Source: Cololabis saira
Taxonomy: Eukaryota > Chordata > Actinopteri > Beloniformes > Belonidae
DNA length: 64,000 nucleotides
Reading direction: 5' to 3'
Assembly: GCF_033807715.1 (NCBI RefSeq)
Contig: NC_084596.1
Location: 31,070,879-31,134,878, forward strand
A program made the position numbers and the translations under genes. Within the stretch, counting starts at the first letter, position 1, and each line of letters begins with the position of its first letter. Below the pieces are notes generated by a model that did no database searches, was not told the origin of the DNA, and worked only from the letters and a program-made list of their open reading frames with translations. Positions 1 to 11,900 of this stretch are shown here, piece by piece.

Positions 1-3000
1 GCTCCAAAACAAAAGTTCTGTGTCATTGGTGATGCCAGGCCGAAAAAGAACAGCCAGAGTACATTCGTGCTTGAACCACACGAACACCACGGGTTGCCAG
101 GCGGCCTTTTCCTTGAAGCTGCTTTGATTGATATCCCCTTTAAATCAAGCAGCAGGGTCCCTGTTGTTCTGCGCAACCTGGGTGAACACAGTGTTACTCT
201 GCAACCAAAATGTATCATAGCCCAAATCTGTGCAGTCCAGCACATCACACCACTTGGAGATGAACAAAGGATGTCTCCTCAAGACAAGCCTGAGAGTGGC
301 GATCTCCAGTTTAACCTTGACGATTCACCAATCCCTGAAAAATTTAAAGAGCGCATTGTCAACAAGCTTAAGTCAATCCCAGAAGTCTTTGCTGTAGACA
401 GCCTATCATATGGTCATACTACCACAGTGAGGCACCACATTAGGCTGAGTGACGAAACACCTTTTAAGGAGAGGCCAAGGCCTATTCATCCTCGAGACAG
501 AGAAGCAGTCAAGCAGCACCTCAAGGAACTGCTTGATGCAGGAATAATCAAAGAGTCAGAGAGCCCATTTGCATCACCAGTGGTCTTAGTGCGGAAAAAA
601 AATGGTTCAATCAGGCTATGCATTGACTATAGGAAGTTAAATACTCGAACCATCAGAGATGCATATGCCCTCCCGAACATTGAAGAGACATTTGCGGCCC
701 TCAGCGGTGCCAAATGGTTTTCTGTAATGGATCTCAAGTCTGGTTATTATCAGGTTGAGATGGCTGAAGAAGATAAGCCCAAAACCGCTTTTGTGTGTCC
801 CCTAGGCTTCTTTGAATTCAACCGCATGCCACAGGGTGTCACAAATGCTCCCAGCACCTTCCAACGCCTCATGGAGAAGTGTGTTGGTGACCTGCACTTA
901 AATGAGGTACTTGTGTTTCTGGATGATTTAATTGTGTTCTCCGATACATTAGAAGAACACGAAGCACGGCTCATGAAAGTGCTGAACCGTCTAAAGGACT
1001 ATGGCTTAAAACTGTCTCCAGAAAAGTGCCATTTCTTCAAGTCCTCAGTTAAATACCTTGGTCATGTGGTTGATGCTCAAGGAGTTCACACTGACCCAGA
1101 CAAGGTGTCTGCCTTGAAAGACTGGCCTCGCCCTTCTACCAGGAAGGAGTTGAAGTGTTTTTTAGGCTTTGCTGGATACTATCGACGCTTCGTCAAAGGG
1201 TATTCCCAGATAGCCAAACCTCTGAACAACCTGACAGCAGGCTACTATCCACCGAAGAAAAGGGGCAAAGCGTACAAGAGAGACCGCCCCAAATCTCTTT
1301 TCAGCCCTGATGCACTCTTCGGGGAGGAATGGACACTCGAGTGCGAGAATGCATTCCAAACTCTCATCGAGAAATTGACATCCTCACCTGTCCTTGCCTT
1401 TGCAAACCCACAACTACCGTATATCTTACATACTGATGCTTGTCGTGAAGGCTTAGGGGCTGCTCTCTATCAAGAGCAGGAAGGGAAACTTAGAGTTGTC
1501 GCGTACGCCAGTCGAGGTCTTTCCAAAAGCGAGATGAACTATCCTACCCACAAACTAGAGTTTTTAGCTCTAAAATGGGCTGTTAGTGAGAAGTTCCACG
1601 ATTACCTTTATGGTACAAGCTTCACTGTACTTACAGACAACAACCCCCTCACATATGTGCTAACATCTGCGAAGCTAGATGCTGCTGGACATCGTTGGTT
1701 GGCTGCCCTTTCCACCTACCAGTTCACCATCAAATATAGAGCAGGGCATGCCAACGGTGATGCAGACGGGTTATCCCGCCGGCCTCAAGACCCACCCAGA
1801 GAGGACAAAGCTTTCATTGAAGAGAGGGAAAGAATTGAGGATATGAAAAGACGACTCTTGGATTCAAGAGATGACATGAGCCATGAAGTGTTCTCCGCCT
1901 TATGTCAACGCCATCTCATAGCAGTTGGGGGTGAACACCATCATAATCCAGAACAACCTATTGTAGCAGAATCTCTGGTTATTGACCCTTCCTTGGTACT
2001 TGGTGTCTTTGGTGAAGACACATTGCCATCCATGACAACTTCTGATTGGTGTAATGCTCAAAAGCATGATCCATCTATCTCTCGGGTTATCACCTTTTTT
2101 GAGAGAGGGGTAAAACCCAGCTTTAGAGAAACCAATCTTGAACACTCCGATGTCAAACTCCTTCTCAGGGAATGGAAAAGACTTGAACTCAGGGACGGTG
2201 TACTGTACAGGAGATGGGTAGAGCGAGGCAGTCATGTCTACCAGTTAGTCTTACCTGAGCAGTTCAGAGAACAGGCACTACAGGGAGTGCATGATGATGT
2301 AGGCCATCTTGGTTCCGAGCGTGCTTTACACCTTGCTCGTGCCAGATTCTACTGGCCAAGAATGGCCAGAGCCATTGAAGAAAAATGCAAAAAATGTGAG
2401 CGCTGTTTCAGAAGGAAGGCAGTGCCTCAAAGAGCTGCACCCTTAGAAAACATCTCTGCTACGTACCCACTTGAACTTCTGTGCATAGATTATCTGTCCA
2501 TTGAGCCAGATAATAGAGACACTAGAAACGTATTAGTTATCACTGACCACTTTACAAAATTTGCTGTTGCGGTGCCAACTAAAGACCAGAAAGCAAAAAC
2601 TATTGCAAAAGCCTTGTGGGAAAATTTTATTGTCCACTATGGATTCCCTAGTCGTCTGCTCAGTGACCAGGGCAGAGACTTTGAGTCTCAGACTATCAGA
2701 GAGCTCTGCACACTGATAGGTGCTAACAAAGTACGCACCACCCCATACCACCCCCGTGGGAACCCGGTGGAACGATTTAACCGGACACTCCTGGATATGC
2801 TAGGGACCCTGGAAGAGAGAGACAAGCACCATTGGAGGGACTTTGTCAAACCCCTGGTCCATGCATATAATTGCACAAGAAATGACACAACAGGCTACTC
2901 ACCTTATGAGCTAATGTTTGGGAGGCAGCCCAGACTGCCAATCGACCTAATCCTAGGAATCCACCCTGATATGGGAAACCATAAGACCCACTCAGAGTAT

Positions 3001-4011
3001 GTCAAAAGCCTTCGTCAACGCCTGCAAGAGAGCTATGCACTAGCTACTAAGAGTTCTCAGAAAATGGGGGAAAAGAACAAGGCTAGATTTGACAAAAGAG
3101 TCAGGGCAGCAGAACTCTCTGAGGGAGATAGAGTCTTAGTAAGGAATGTTAACATCAGGGGAAAACATAAACTTGCAGATCGATGGGAGCAGAGAATCCA
3201 TGTTGTTGTAAACCGGATCGGAGATAGTCCCGTCTACGTAGTAAAACCTGAAACAGGAGAGGGACCTCGTCGTACATTGCACCGAGACCTCCTTTTGCCG
3301 TGTGGGTTTCTCCCTGCAAAAGTGACCCAGGAGTATGGTTTTCACACTGACGCACCAAAGAAAATGAGACTGAGAGACAAAACAACAAAAGACACACAAA
3401 AGGATGCTGATGATCAAGAGGATGACATGAGCAGTGATGACGATGAACTGTATCCTAGCACGCAAATGCCAGAAATTATCACTAGAGGCCCTTTCATACA
3501 CATTGAAGGAGATTCCACTGAACGTCAGCCAATCTCAAGGGTGTTAAACCCCAATATCCCTGCCTTTATGCCACAGAAATCTCACACTCCTTCTGAACCT
3601 AGCCAGACCCCCCAGTCAGATGTTCTTGTTAGCTCAGAGAGAAGTGGTGCTGTGACACGTTCTACTCCACACTGTAGAGCCCCTGATTATGTTGTTATTG
3701 ATATCCCAGAAGCTGATGTGACAGGCGAATCACCTGTCAGAGATAGCACAGGTCACGTCACAACAGAGCCCACAGTTACAGACCATGTGAATGCATCATC
3801 TGAGAGTCCAGATCCTGAGCCCCTAGAGTTGAGGCGTTCCTCTAGAGACAGGCGTCAACCTCGAAAACTCACTTATGATGAGTTAGGAGAACCTTTGATT
3901 TTGGCCATTAGTTCGTTTTTTCAGACATTAGGGACTGTATTTTCCCACACTGCACCCTTGCACATATATACAGATAAGCCAGACGTGCATGAAGAGACTC
4001 ATGCGGTTTAG
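1..4011 (+). CDS. pol: gypsy Pol polyprotein (RT-RNaseH-integrase), 5' truncated by window edge
   Basis: The frame is open from base 1; the first in-frame GTG at 67 is not a real start. Counting residues from 67, a linker of about 140 residues precedes the reverse transcriptase (about 150-335), which has the catalytic FLDD motif at 284-287. RNase H follows (about 440-575, HTDA and TDNNPL motifs). The integrase has an HHCC zinc-binding region (about 741-780) and catalytic Asp808, Asp867 and Glu902. The last two are 35 apart, as expected for a DD35E core. A basic C-terminal domain ends near residue 1090, and an acidic, Ser/Thr-rich tail runs to the TAG stop. The enzymes would reverse transcribe and integrate the element. 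All catalytic residues I checked are intact. Confidence 0.95.
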   Translation, partial: APKQKFCVIGDARPKKNSQSTFVLEPHEHHGLPGGLFLEAALIDIPFKSSSRVPVVLRNLGEHSVTLQPKCIIAQICAVQHITPLGDEQRMSPQDKPESGDLQFNLDDSPIPEKFKERIVNKLKSIPEVFAVDSLSYGHTTTVRHHIRLSDETPFKERPRPIHPRDREAVKQHLKELLDAGIIKESESPFASPVVLVRKKNGSIRLCIDYRKLNTRTIRDAYALPNIEETFAALSGAKWFSVMDLKSGYYQVEMAEEDKPKTAFVCPLGFFEFNRMPQGVTNAPSTFQRLMEKCVGDLHLNEVLVFLDDLIVFSDTLEEHEARLMKVLNRLKDYGLKLSPEKCHFFKSSVKYLGHVVDAQGVHTDPDKVSALKDWPRPSTRKELKCFLGFAGYYRRFVKGYSQIAKPLNNLTAGYYPPKKRGKAYKRDRPKSLFSPDALFGEEWTLECENAFQTLIEKLTSSPVLAFANPQLPYILHTDACREGLGAALYQEQEGKLRVVAYASRGLSKSEMNYPTHKLEFLALKWAVSEKFHDYLYGTSFTVLTDNNPLTYVLTSAKLDAAGHRWLAALSTYQFTIKYRAGHANGDADGLSRRPQDPPREDKAFIEERERIEDMKRRLLDSRDDMSHEVFSALCQRHLIAVGGEHHHNPEQPIVAESLVIDPSLVLGVFGEDTLPSMTTSDWCNAQKHDPSISRVITFFERGVKPSFRETNLEHSDVKLLLREWKRLELRDGVLYRRWVERGSHVYQLVLPEQFREQALQGVHDDVGHLGSERALHLARARFYWPRMARAIEEKCKKCERCFRRKAVPQRAAPLENISATYPLELLCIDYLSIEPDNRDTRNVLVITDHFTKFAVAVPTKDQKAKTIAKALWENFIVHYGFPSRLLSDQGRDFESQTIRELCTLIGANKVRTTPYHPRGNPVERFNRTLLDMLGTLEERDKHHWRDFVKPLVHAYNCTRNDTTGYSPYELMFGRQPRLPIDLILGIHPDMGNHKTHSEYVKSLRQRLQESYALATKSSQKMGEKNKARFDKRVRAAELSEGDRVLVRNVNIRGKHKLADRWEQRIHVVVNRIGDSPVYVVKPETGEGPRRTLHRDLLLPCGFLPAKVTQEYGFHTDAPKKMRLRDKTTKDTQKDADDQEDDMSSDDDELYPSTQMPEIITRGPFIHIEGDSTERQPISRVLNPNIPAFMPQKSHTPSEPSQTPQSDVLVSSERSGAVTRSTPHCRAPDYVVIDIPEADVTGESPVRDSTGHVTTEPTVTDHVNASSESPDPEPLELRRSSRDRRQPRKLTYDELGEPLILAISSFFQTLGTVFSHTAPLHIYTDKPDVHEETHAV

Positions 4012-4021
4012 AGGGGGAGAG
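4011..4021 (+). other. polypurine tract
   Basis: GAGGGGGAGAG overlaps the last base of the pol stop codon and directly abuts the TG of the 3' LTR. This is the expected position and composition for the plus-strand primer of an LTR retrotransposon. Confidence 0.85.
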
Positions 4022-4897
4022 TGTAACCGGGGTTATTTTATTATTTTATTTCTGTATTTATTTTAATTCATTTGCTAGGGTCCTTAAACACCACACACGC
4101 AAGCACAAGTGTTGTGTACGATGTGATGCTAGAAATTCCCACTGTCCTTGAACGCACCTCGTGCGCAGACGTTAGCTGCCTGCCAAATGCGGTCAAACAG
4201 ACACAGAAACTCGTCTCTCTGCAAGCTGCAAGCTGCGCAAGCAGCACGGACAGAGAGGAAGTGCTAAGCAGTCAATTAACTGTGGAAGTGAACTCCATCG
4301 GAACCCTAATTGGTGTTTCCATCAAGATATCCTGGCTGTTTTTTTCCGAGGGAAGACTGCACGGGTATAGTGGAGCTGTCCCTCCTGTGATCCAGAAATC
4401 ATCCCACTGCTTGAGGGTGCCTTCATCCTGTCAGGACGTGGGTTTGTGGATGCTGCACTGTTCCCAGGGACAGTAAGGACAAAACCAGAAGAATCTAAGG
4501 AGTTTAACATTTTATTTTGATACTTTTTTTTCACTGAGATCTCAGGTATTTTTTGTTCTTGGGCCCAAGGTAACCAGAGACTAAAAAAAAGTGACGTCAT
4601 AAGCTGTTTGAAATGAATATGAAGAGACAATTAGAATAGTGTTTCAATAAATTTGTGTCTTATCACATTTTGTTTTAAAGAAGTGGTTGAGTGTGTTTTA
4701 TGTGGGCTGGAGTTCTTGAATTGCTACTTCCAATCTCCCTTCCTGAACCTGTGAGAATTTAAAACTGAGTGAACCTGTGATTAGATGTTGGTGTTTTATA
4801 TTTTTGAAGATGATGATATTTTTGTAGATTAGATATTAAACGCCAAGGTCAAGAGTATATAATCCCTACTAAAGGGGACTACAAGACACAGGTTACA
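4022..4897 (+). repeat. 3' LTR of the gypsy element
   Basis: The segment starts TGTAACC and ends GGTTACA, a 7-bp perfect terminal inverted repeat with canonical TG...CA ends. It is 876 bp long. An AATAAA signal lies near 4647 within a T-rich context. A TATATAAT motif near 4855 lies downstream of that signal and so is unlikely to be the LTR promoter. The 5' LTR is outside the window, so LTR-LTR divergence and the target duplication cannot be read here. Confidence 0.85.
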
Positions 4898-5039
4898 CAT
4901 AGAAGCTGTTGTGGAATATTTCCAGATTTTTTTTTTTCAAGGCTTGAAGAAGAAAAAGCCCTTCTGACACTTTAAACAGCTGTTTAGTCTCTGTTAGTTT
5001 CTGCAAACTTTACCCTCCACTCCATGTGTTTTCCTGCAG

Positions 5040-5186
5040 GTCCAAACAGAGCTACGGAAGTGGCTGTGGAGATGCCACAATCCAAATCATCTCACGCCAG
5101 CCAAGAGAAGTATCAATCAGATCACAATTCGAACCCGTGGGGGACTAGGACTACCTCCTTCCAGCGCCACCATCTCTTCAGTGTGA
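5040..5186 (+). CDS. candidate last exon of a second class B1 (secretin-family) GPCR
   Basis: A pyrimidine-rich acceptor (ending TTTTCCTGCAG at 5039) precedes a phase-0 exon of 48 codons plus TGA. It begins VQTELRKWLWRC. The last exon of adcyap1r1 in this same window also starts in phase 0, with [12 protein letters not shown], and class B1 receptors share this V-Q-x-E-[IL]-[KR] start of the cytoplasmic tail just after TM7. The rest of the tail (…NHLTPAKRS… ending ATISSV) I do not recognise. All other exons would lie left of the window, beyond the gypsy element. Mammalian GHRHR is the neighbour of ADCYAP1R1, so ghrhr is the best guess, but here the two would be convergent rather than tandem. 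A chance match is possible because only one exon is visible. Confidence 0.5.
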   Translation, partial: VQTELRKWLWRCHNPNHLTPAKRSINQITIRTRGGLGLPPSSATISSV

Positions 5187-8100
5187 TTTCAGAGATCGTC
5201 CTGCCTGAATGCTGAGGAACGGCAGCAATCCTCCACTGAACATAAAGATGACATTGACTCAACAACTCTTCTATGAGAACCTCAGACCACAATGAACATT
5301 GGTATGAGATCAAGGAAAGACGTCAGGATTCTTTATTTCAGTTCCAGCGACTGTTGTGACAAGTACATAAAGATGGTACAGCACAAATTTCTAATCCCGA
5401 CGGTGTGCTCTCTCATGTATCAATTGTGGTTAATTTGTTCAGACATTATGGTGCCAATGTGAAAGAAGAACAAACAGTAGAGACAGAACTGGCCCTAAGC
5501 TTGGACAAGGATGATTTCAGAAGGTTGTTTACAATTTTCACGAGATGAGAAGAAAATTCCGCAAATACTGAGATATTTTGGGGAGACAATTGAAGAGACA
5601 GTAAATGTTGCAGTATAGTGCATAAAACAGATGCTGTTCCTGACGTATCTTGTTCTGAATAAGCTCAATAACGAATAGTTTGTTTACTGTATGTGTTAAG
5701 GTGCCACACAATGGATAAGCCGCCTCAGTCTCTGTGAACTCCTGTCCTCATTTTCCATAATGTTGGTGTTGGAAACCTTTGTTGGCCCAAATAATCAGAG
5801 TGAAAGTCTTTAGACTGGTGCACTGTTTAACTAGACTGAACAATGTTAGTGATAAAGTAAGAGGGGCTGTGCTCAACACATCCATCAATGCGATGGAGTC
5901 TGTTCTCAAGCCAGGCCAGGTTCACTTTCAAATACAGCCAGTGTAGGGAATCTCACTTAATATCACTTATCACTTGAATGCTGAAGATCTCTTCCAGGAT
6001 ATACAGTACGCCCTCTTTGTCGTCTGAGGTTTTAAGTATCAGGATAAAATCATTAATCATCTGGCTCCTACCAGTTCTTACAATCACAAAAACATAATGT
6101 CACAAGAACAACACAGTGGTTTTATCTATTGGACAGAAACTAATGTAAAATTGATGAGCAGAGTGTGAAAAAGTAATTACGCTCAAACTTCTTAAGGTTA
6201 CTATTCAAAACAAGCAAGTAAAAGAAGAAATGTTGGCACTTTGCTAGTCTTTTCCAACATGCTGAAGATTTTTTGGCTACAATGCACAATGTGACATTTA
6301 TGCGGGAAAAAAATAAACTAAATAAAAAACTCAAGCACATTCCAGAGGGATGATTTGAGCTTGTGTATTCATGACAAAAATTGCGCATCTTGGAGTTTTG
6401 GTAATCATGACCTCTTTCTACCAACATATTCTGGAGTCAAATGTGAGACCATCTGTCTGAAAGCTAAAGCTTAGCTGGAAATGGGTCATTTAACAGGACA
6501 ATAGCTGCAGACGCACCCTCTAATCTACAAGACAATGGCTTAAAAAGAAAAGAAATATTAATGCAAGGAAGAGTCTCATCAGTGCAGCTAGTGCAGAATC
6601 CGTGCTTAACTGCCAGAATCAGGCTCAACAAGTCCAAGAGCAATGCTGCACTGTATGCTCGTTTAAAAGACTTAAATAGCATTTGCAACCAGTGTTCACC
6701 AAAATTTCACAAAGAAACTTTTATAATGTTAAGATTTTTTAGTGGAGTCTGCTGTGTTTGTTGAAGTGGACGCCGAGGATCATGAGCTGAATCACAAACT
6801 GTTCTGCCGTGTTTTAATTCAGTGAGTCTGACCAGAGTTCCAGTCAAGTACTTAATGATTTGGTGAAGAAATCTTTTGAATACAACTTTTTAATGAATTG
6901 ATTCCAGTGATTCATTATATTGAAGAGGACAGTCATATCCAACATTAGGCACAAGCAGCATGACTGAAGCAAACTAGTAGCTTACAATCCAAAAAGTTAA
7001 CCTCAAACTGAATCTGTGACAAATGTGGAGGAATCTTGGAAGTGCAGTTTTAAGTGAAACATAGTTAACCCTATAATGCATCATATTTGATATATTAATT
7101 TATAAGACCTCTAAACCATCCATGTATTAAGAAAGGGAAAAAAAGGTTTATACAACCCCTCTGCCCCAAAATTCTAAAAAATATAACCAACTAAATAAAA
7201 AATCAAAAACTTACCTAATGTCTTCGTAAGGATAGGAAAAATAATTATTAGGAAAGGGTTGAATACAAAATTTGAAGTGTTTTTCTTTTCAATATATAAT
7301 CAACACTTGAAATGTTTAATGTTATTTAATATGTCAGGCATCAAAGGGTTAAAATGGGAAGAAACTGGCCTGGGTCAGCCTGAATAGTCTCACTTTGGTT
7401 CAACAATGGGAAAACGGCTGGTGTTGCTCTGATAAAGTGTAGACTTGATGAATGAAATACAAAAATTGTAAATCAAATTATTGCTGCCAAATGTGACTAT
7501 ATGCTACTAAAATAGGGCTCTTTTCCATACTGGTTCAGCAATGTTTTCTTATTTTTGACAATGTGTTGCTTATTCAAGATTATCCATCCATCCATCCATT
7601 TTCTATACCTGTTCTATCCTTTGCAGGGTCGAAGGGTCTGCAGGATCCTATCCCAGCTCATTTCAGGCGAGAGGCAGGGTATATTTTTCCAATTTAAAAA
7701 TCTGACGCATTCACTGCTCTTAATGACATAACTGCAGATTCAGCTCTGGGTTTACAGTGTGATAAAGGTGGCTCACCTCTTGCGGGGTTTTATAACCATG
7801 ATAACTTATCTGCTGAGAGTCTATTGGATGCCATAAAAATCTGTATATTTACTTGTTTGTCTGTCTCAAACCGAATATGTGACGTTCAGAAAAAGATGCA
7901 CAATGAAACTCAACATTTTACTTCTGGCCGTGTTTCCATTGAGCAGTATTACTGATAGTAGTTGTAAGAAAACTGGAAATTAGCAGTGATTAACACAGTT
8001 AACTTCTCAGGTTTTCTTGTGCTTCATCCATTCACGGTTATGTAATAACTGCTGCTACTGTATATTACTACTGCAACCTTTTTGCAATGTAAGGGGGGGG

Positions 8101-8274
8101 GATTCTGCTTAGCACCAGCCTTACGTAGTGGCACTGACAAGAATCAAATTAGTTTAATGACATGAAGGGAAAAAAACAAAACAACAAAACAAACATACAA
8201 AAAACACCTATTTTTAATATTCTAATAAATTTGCAAGAAAAAAACCAAAAGCTTTTTTTGTTGTGTTGTGTTTT
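5187..8274. other. intergenic, no supported gene
   Basis: This stretch probably includes the 3' UTR of the candidate GPCR; AATAAA-like motifs occur near 6310-6325. Otherwise I see AT-rich unique-looking DNA, a (ATCC)n run at 7580-7602 and a truncated SINE tail. Open frames are short and show no recognisable protein. Confidence 0.5.
7578..7684 (-). repeat. truncated SINE 3' end with (ATCC)n
   Basis: After four ATCC units, the sequence matches, in reverse complement, the 3' part of the SINE at 20396: the shared words CCTATCCCAGCTCATTT and GCGAGAGGCAGG/GTGAGAGGCAGG are in the same order. It is a 5'-truncated minus-strand copy of that family. Confidence 0.65.
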
Positions 8275-8485
8275 AAAGCCACTCGATGTATAAATACCAC
8301 TTCTGACCACATGGAGGCAGCATATCCCAAGACAGGTCAGATGTAAGGTACAATGATGTTCACCTCTGCTAGGACAAAGTGGCATTACAAGATGTGCCAG
8401 ACCGCCACTCATTCGCAGTGGCTTATTTGTCATTGCAACATATCTGTAAGCCCCCATGTGGTCATGTGCTACAAAGAGTGGCTTT
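8275..8485. mobile_element. short MITE-like element, copy A
   Basis: Ends are AAAGCCACTC and GAGTGGCTTT, an inverted terminal repeat. Inside, ACCACATGG near the left end mirrors CCATGTGGTC near the right end. A related copy lies at 17394..17640, inverted in its central part: GGCATTACAAGATGT here against ACGTCTTGTAATGCC there. No transposase. A clear target duplication is not visible. Confidence 0.6.
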
Positions 8486-8992
8486 GATAAATTACGAATA
8501 AGGCACTGTTTGCACTTTATAATGCTGCACCTATTTTTAAGCACTGTATTTTTAATGTTTTTTTGTGATCTGGTGAGGGGGGGGCATTCTGTATGTAAAG
8601 AAAGTCACGACAAAATATGAACCACGTGTGGTTCGCGCAGTATTTGCGTTTGACTATGTTGGTATTACATTTTGTCAGTGTACTGCAAGGCAGGGGTTCA
8701 TAATGAAAAATGAAGGACCCACAAAATTAAATATAAGAAACTCTAATTAGTGTTTTTACGGGTATTTCGGTTTAAGTATCTTGCTTTCATACAATGATTT
8801 ATCTTTTATTTTATCTTAGTATTAGAAGTCACGGTAACCGTAGACAATATTCTGAGTTGTATGCAGGGAACAATGGACTCCTAATTAAATATTAAACAAC
8901 AGCCCATCAATCTGCAGGTAAAGCCTCATTTTATGACTACAACACAGTTTGAAATGAATCAGTCTTTCCACAATAGAGCTACTTACCACACA

Positions 8993-11900
8993 TTTATTTT
9001 GCAGTCAGTTTACACAACTGAGGACATGAATGGACACCAGAACATCTACACATGACACAGCTTCACATTGAGAACATAAGTTAGATGAGAGTTTATACAT
9101 CTTTGTTTTTGTTTTTTTAACATTTAAGTTAGTTATATCCTTACAAATGCTTGGCAATACATACACATGCATACCAAATACATTCTCTCCAATTTTGAAA
9201 CATTCACACACTCTGAAAACTGGTACATAAACAAATGTACAAAAACACTGTCACAAACATTATAGATCTTGGTCAAGAGGTCAAACTGTATGCCAAAAAT
9301 ATACACTATATATATATCTATATATATATGATAAAGAAAAGACATCATTTGTACACTCGGGCAAATTGTTAGCAGGCAACATTTAAGAGCAGCTGAGTAA
9401 CAATAATACATTCAAAAATTCATTGGCAATCAATTCTCGCACACACAAAGACTTGACCAAACTGGCTGAACAGCCACGACCACTGAAAGCTGTGCCTTAA
9501 CACAGCAAATATGCATCACAGAAAAATACACTGTCAAAACACCTGTTAAGAGTTTAGGAATTACAGTCGATTAGAGGAAAAATTAGATAACACAATTTAT
9601 CCATCAATTTGGCAAATGTGAACTCATTTTTAATTTTTTTTTTTATTATTATTATTTTTTTACCCAACAAGCAACAGGAAATGGATAACTGATGGACATT
9701 TTCTCTCAGCTAGTTTCAAAACTTCTAACAAGGCAGAGGTGGCTAGTTGATTTACTGCTTCAAATGAAACGTTTATATTTTTAAAGAGTGGTGGATTCAA
9801 ATGGAGAAAGAGGAGGCAATCAAATAGACTCCTCTGAACACAGTAAAGGAAAGCCAATTAAATAAATAAATGAATGAATAAAATCTGTAACCGTCTTTCT
9901 ACAGCAATTCAGGGAAAACAAACATCTACTGTCTTAAGATGAAGTTGCAGCTACTGAATTCACAGCGCAAGTTTTTCTTGTCGTATTCATTACCTTGTAA
10001 GAAATTTCATTAAAGGACACAAGTTATGGTGCACAATGTCCCATGTAATCACACATTCACTAGGTACTAATGAAATAGATAATAAATAACTCCTTCTTGC
10101 TATTACTGACAATTTTTTGTCAGCAATATTGTTTAAATATGAAAAACTGCACACTGCAATCTCATAAGAAATCAAATTTCAGATGTGTTTCCTTCTGGAC
10201 AAAGCTTGGTTCACTTAGCTAAGGACTTGCTGCTTGTTGCTTATTGAGAATACGGGTGGCATAACTCTTCATATTCAACCCTAAGATATAAAGTGGATAT
10301 ATTTTGCTTTAGGTATACTTGTAACGCTTTAAGAAAATATGTTAAGGGCTGGCTGAGGATCTGTTCAGCGTGTACCTCGTCTCTTGTCTGATGAATGCTG
10401 AGAAAAAGCTCCCAACTGCCATCTCAGCTGTCTGTGACACATTACAGAGTAGTGTGGTGACGTGAGCATAAATAAAAAGTAAAATCAGGTTTTTAAAGAG
10501 AGCAATGCAGCTGCCAGAGTAAAATAACAACAGCACTTCCACAAACGATGAATACATTTGGCAGAAAATGAAAAAGTGTGTCATTCAAACAAACAAAGTC
10601 CACATTGGTCCTCCTTAGAATCCACCATCAAACCATTATTGTTTCCATTTATTTATTTTCTTATAGCCACTGAATTAGGAAAAAAAGAAGGTTTCTAAAG
10701 GTTCAGGAACTTTGAATTGTGGTTTATGCAAACATGATATGGCACATGAGCTAAAAATAAATTCTGTTTCAAAAGTTTTTGATTTAATACTTGGACAGTT
10801 CCCAAGAAACTAAAGAGAAGGGTGAGAAAGGAGGATTTTAAGATATGGTACAGTGGCAAACTCATCATATTTTACTTTTTAATATTTACAGAAGGCTTTA
10901 TGTCAAAATTCGAATACGATAGCTTATGTGGTGATTTATGGCAAATATTGTTACAATACATTCTTACAATGACATGAATATGGCATACAAGTGTCTCAGT
11001 GCCCAGCCCTCCATCTAGTAATCTACAAAATTCAAGAAACAAAGCTTTGAACTGTAGTTTTAACTTTGCTACCACCTTGTGGTAGAAAAATAACCAACAC
11101 AGATACGGTCATAGGAGTTTCACCTTTCTGCGCAGACAGTAAAAGCGCAGATACATGGTTTTCATCTGATTTACATTTAGCTGATCAATAGATATCATAC
11201 TCTCATACACAGTTTGTGTTTTATCCAGCTTAAACTTTCCTGATGGTTAATGTTTAACCTGTCCAAAAGTTGATTCAAGCCTTTTCTTTTTCTTTCTCTC
11301 GTTTTTCTTTAAAAAAAATGATTTACTCATAGAGTGATTGTGCCACAAATCTCCCAATGCCCCCTTGTAGAAATGTCATTTATGGCACTTTGATAAAGTC
11401 AAAATCTGTCAAACAAATACATTAAACAGACAAGAAGCTTGTATACTGTACACGTAGTCATTTAACATGGCACATATTCATGGAAAATAAATAAACATCC
11501 TTTTCTGTTGGACAGTGTCAGATTTCATATTTGAAAGATTAACATATTCTTACATTCTAGATAGATGACAGCACAAAGTAAATATGATAGAATTACTCTC
11601 CTGTACATATTGTTTCACATTTCATCTGATTCATTATTCCTACTTAGACATTTATTGTTGGTGAGCTTGTTTGTACTAAAATAAAAAAATAAAAATGAGC
11701 AACAACTGGCGATTGTCAAGAGCTTGTGAATTAAAGCGTTTTGTGTTGACTGTTATGATATTTGAATATATCAATTTTGAAGTTGTTAAATGTTTGGTGA
11801 TGAATTTTTAAATTACCTTAAGAAATTATGTTGCACTACAAGTCACATCAGTTCTGTGTACTAAAAGGAAAAAAATCATGTCAGGAATCTTCACATTATT

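Larger units (their letters stand above)
1..4897 (+). mobile_element. Ty3/gypsy LTR retrotransposon, 3' part
   Basis: The element enters from the left edge, so its 5' LTR, gag and probably protease lie outside the window. What is visible is pol (open to position 4011), a polypurine tract and a full 3' LTR. The order reverse transcriptase, RNase H, integrase is that of Metaviridae-type (Ty3/gypsy) elements. No env-like frame follows pol. The reading frame has no frameshift or internal stop over more than 1,300 codons, which suggests a young insertion. It lies in the same orientation as the candidate class B GPCR exon at 5040, and probably sits in that gene's last intron. Confidence 0.95.

Noticed and set aside
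4072..4476. 134-codon plus-strand frame
   Set aside because: It lies entirely inside the 3' LTR and shows no known retroelement or host domain.
8149..8544. 131-codon minus-strand frame
   Set aside because: It spans the MITE copy at 8275-8485 and low-complexity flanks, with no domain.
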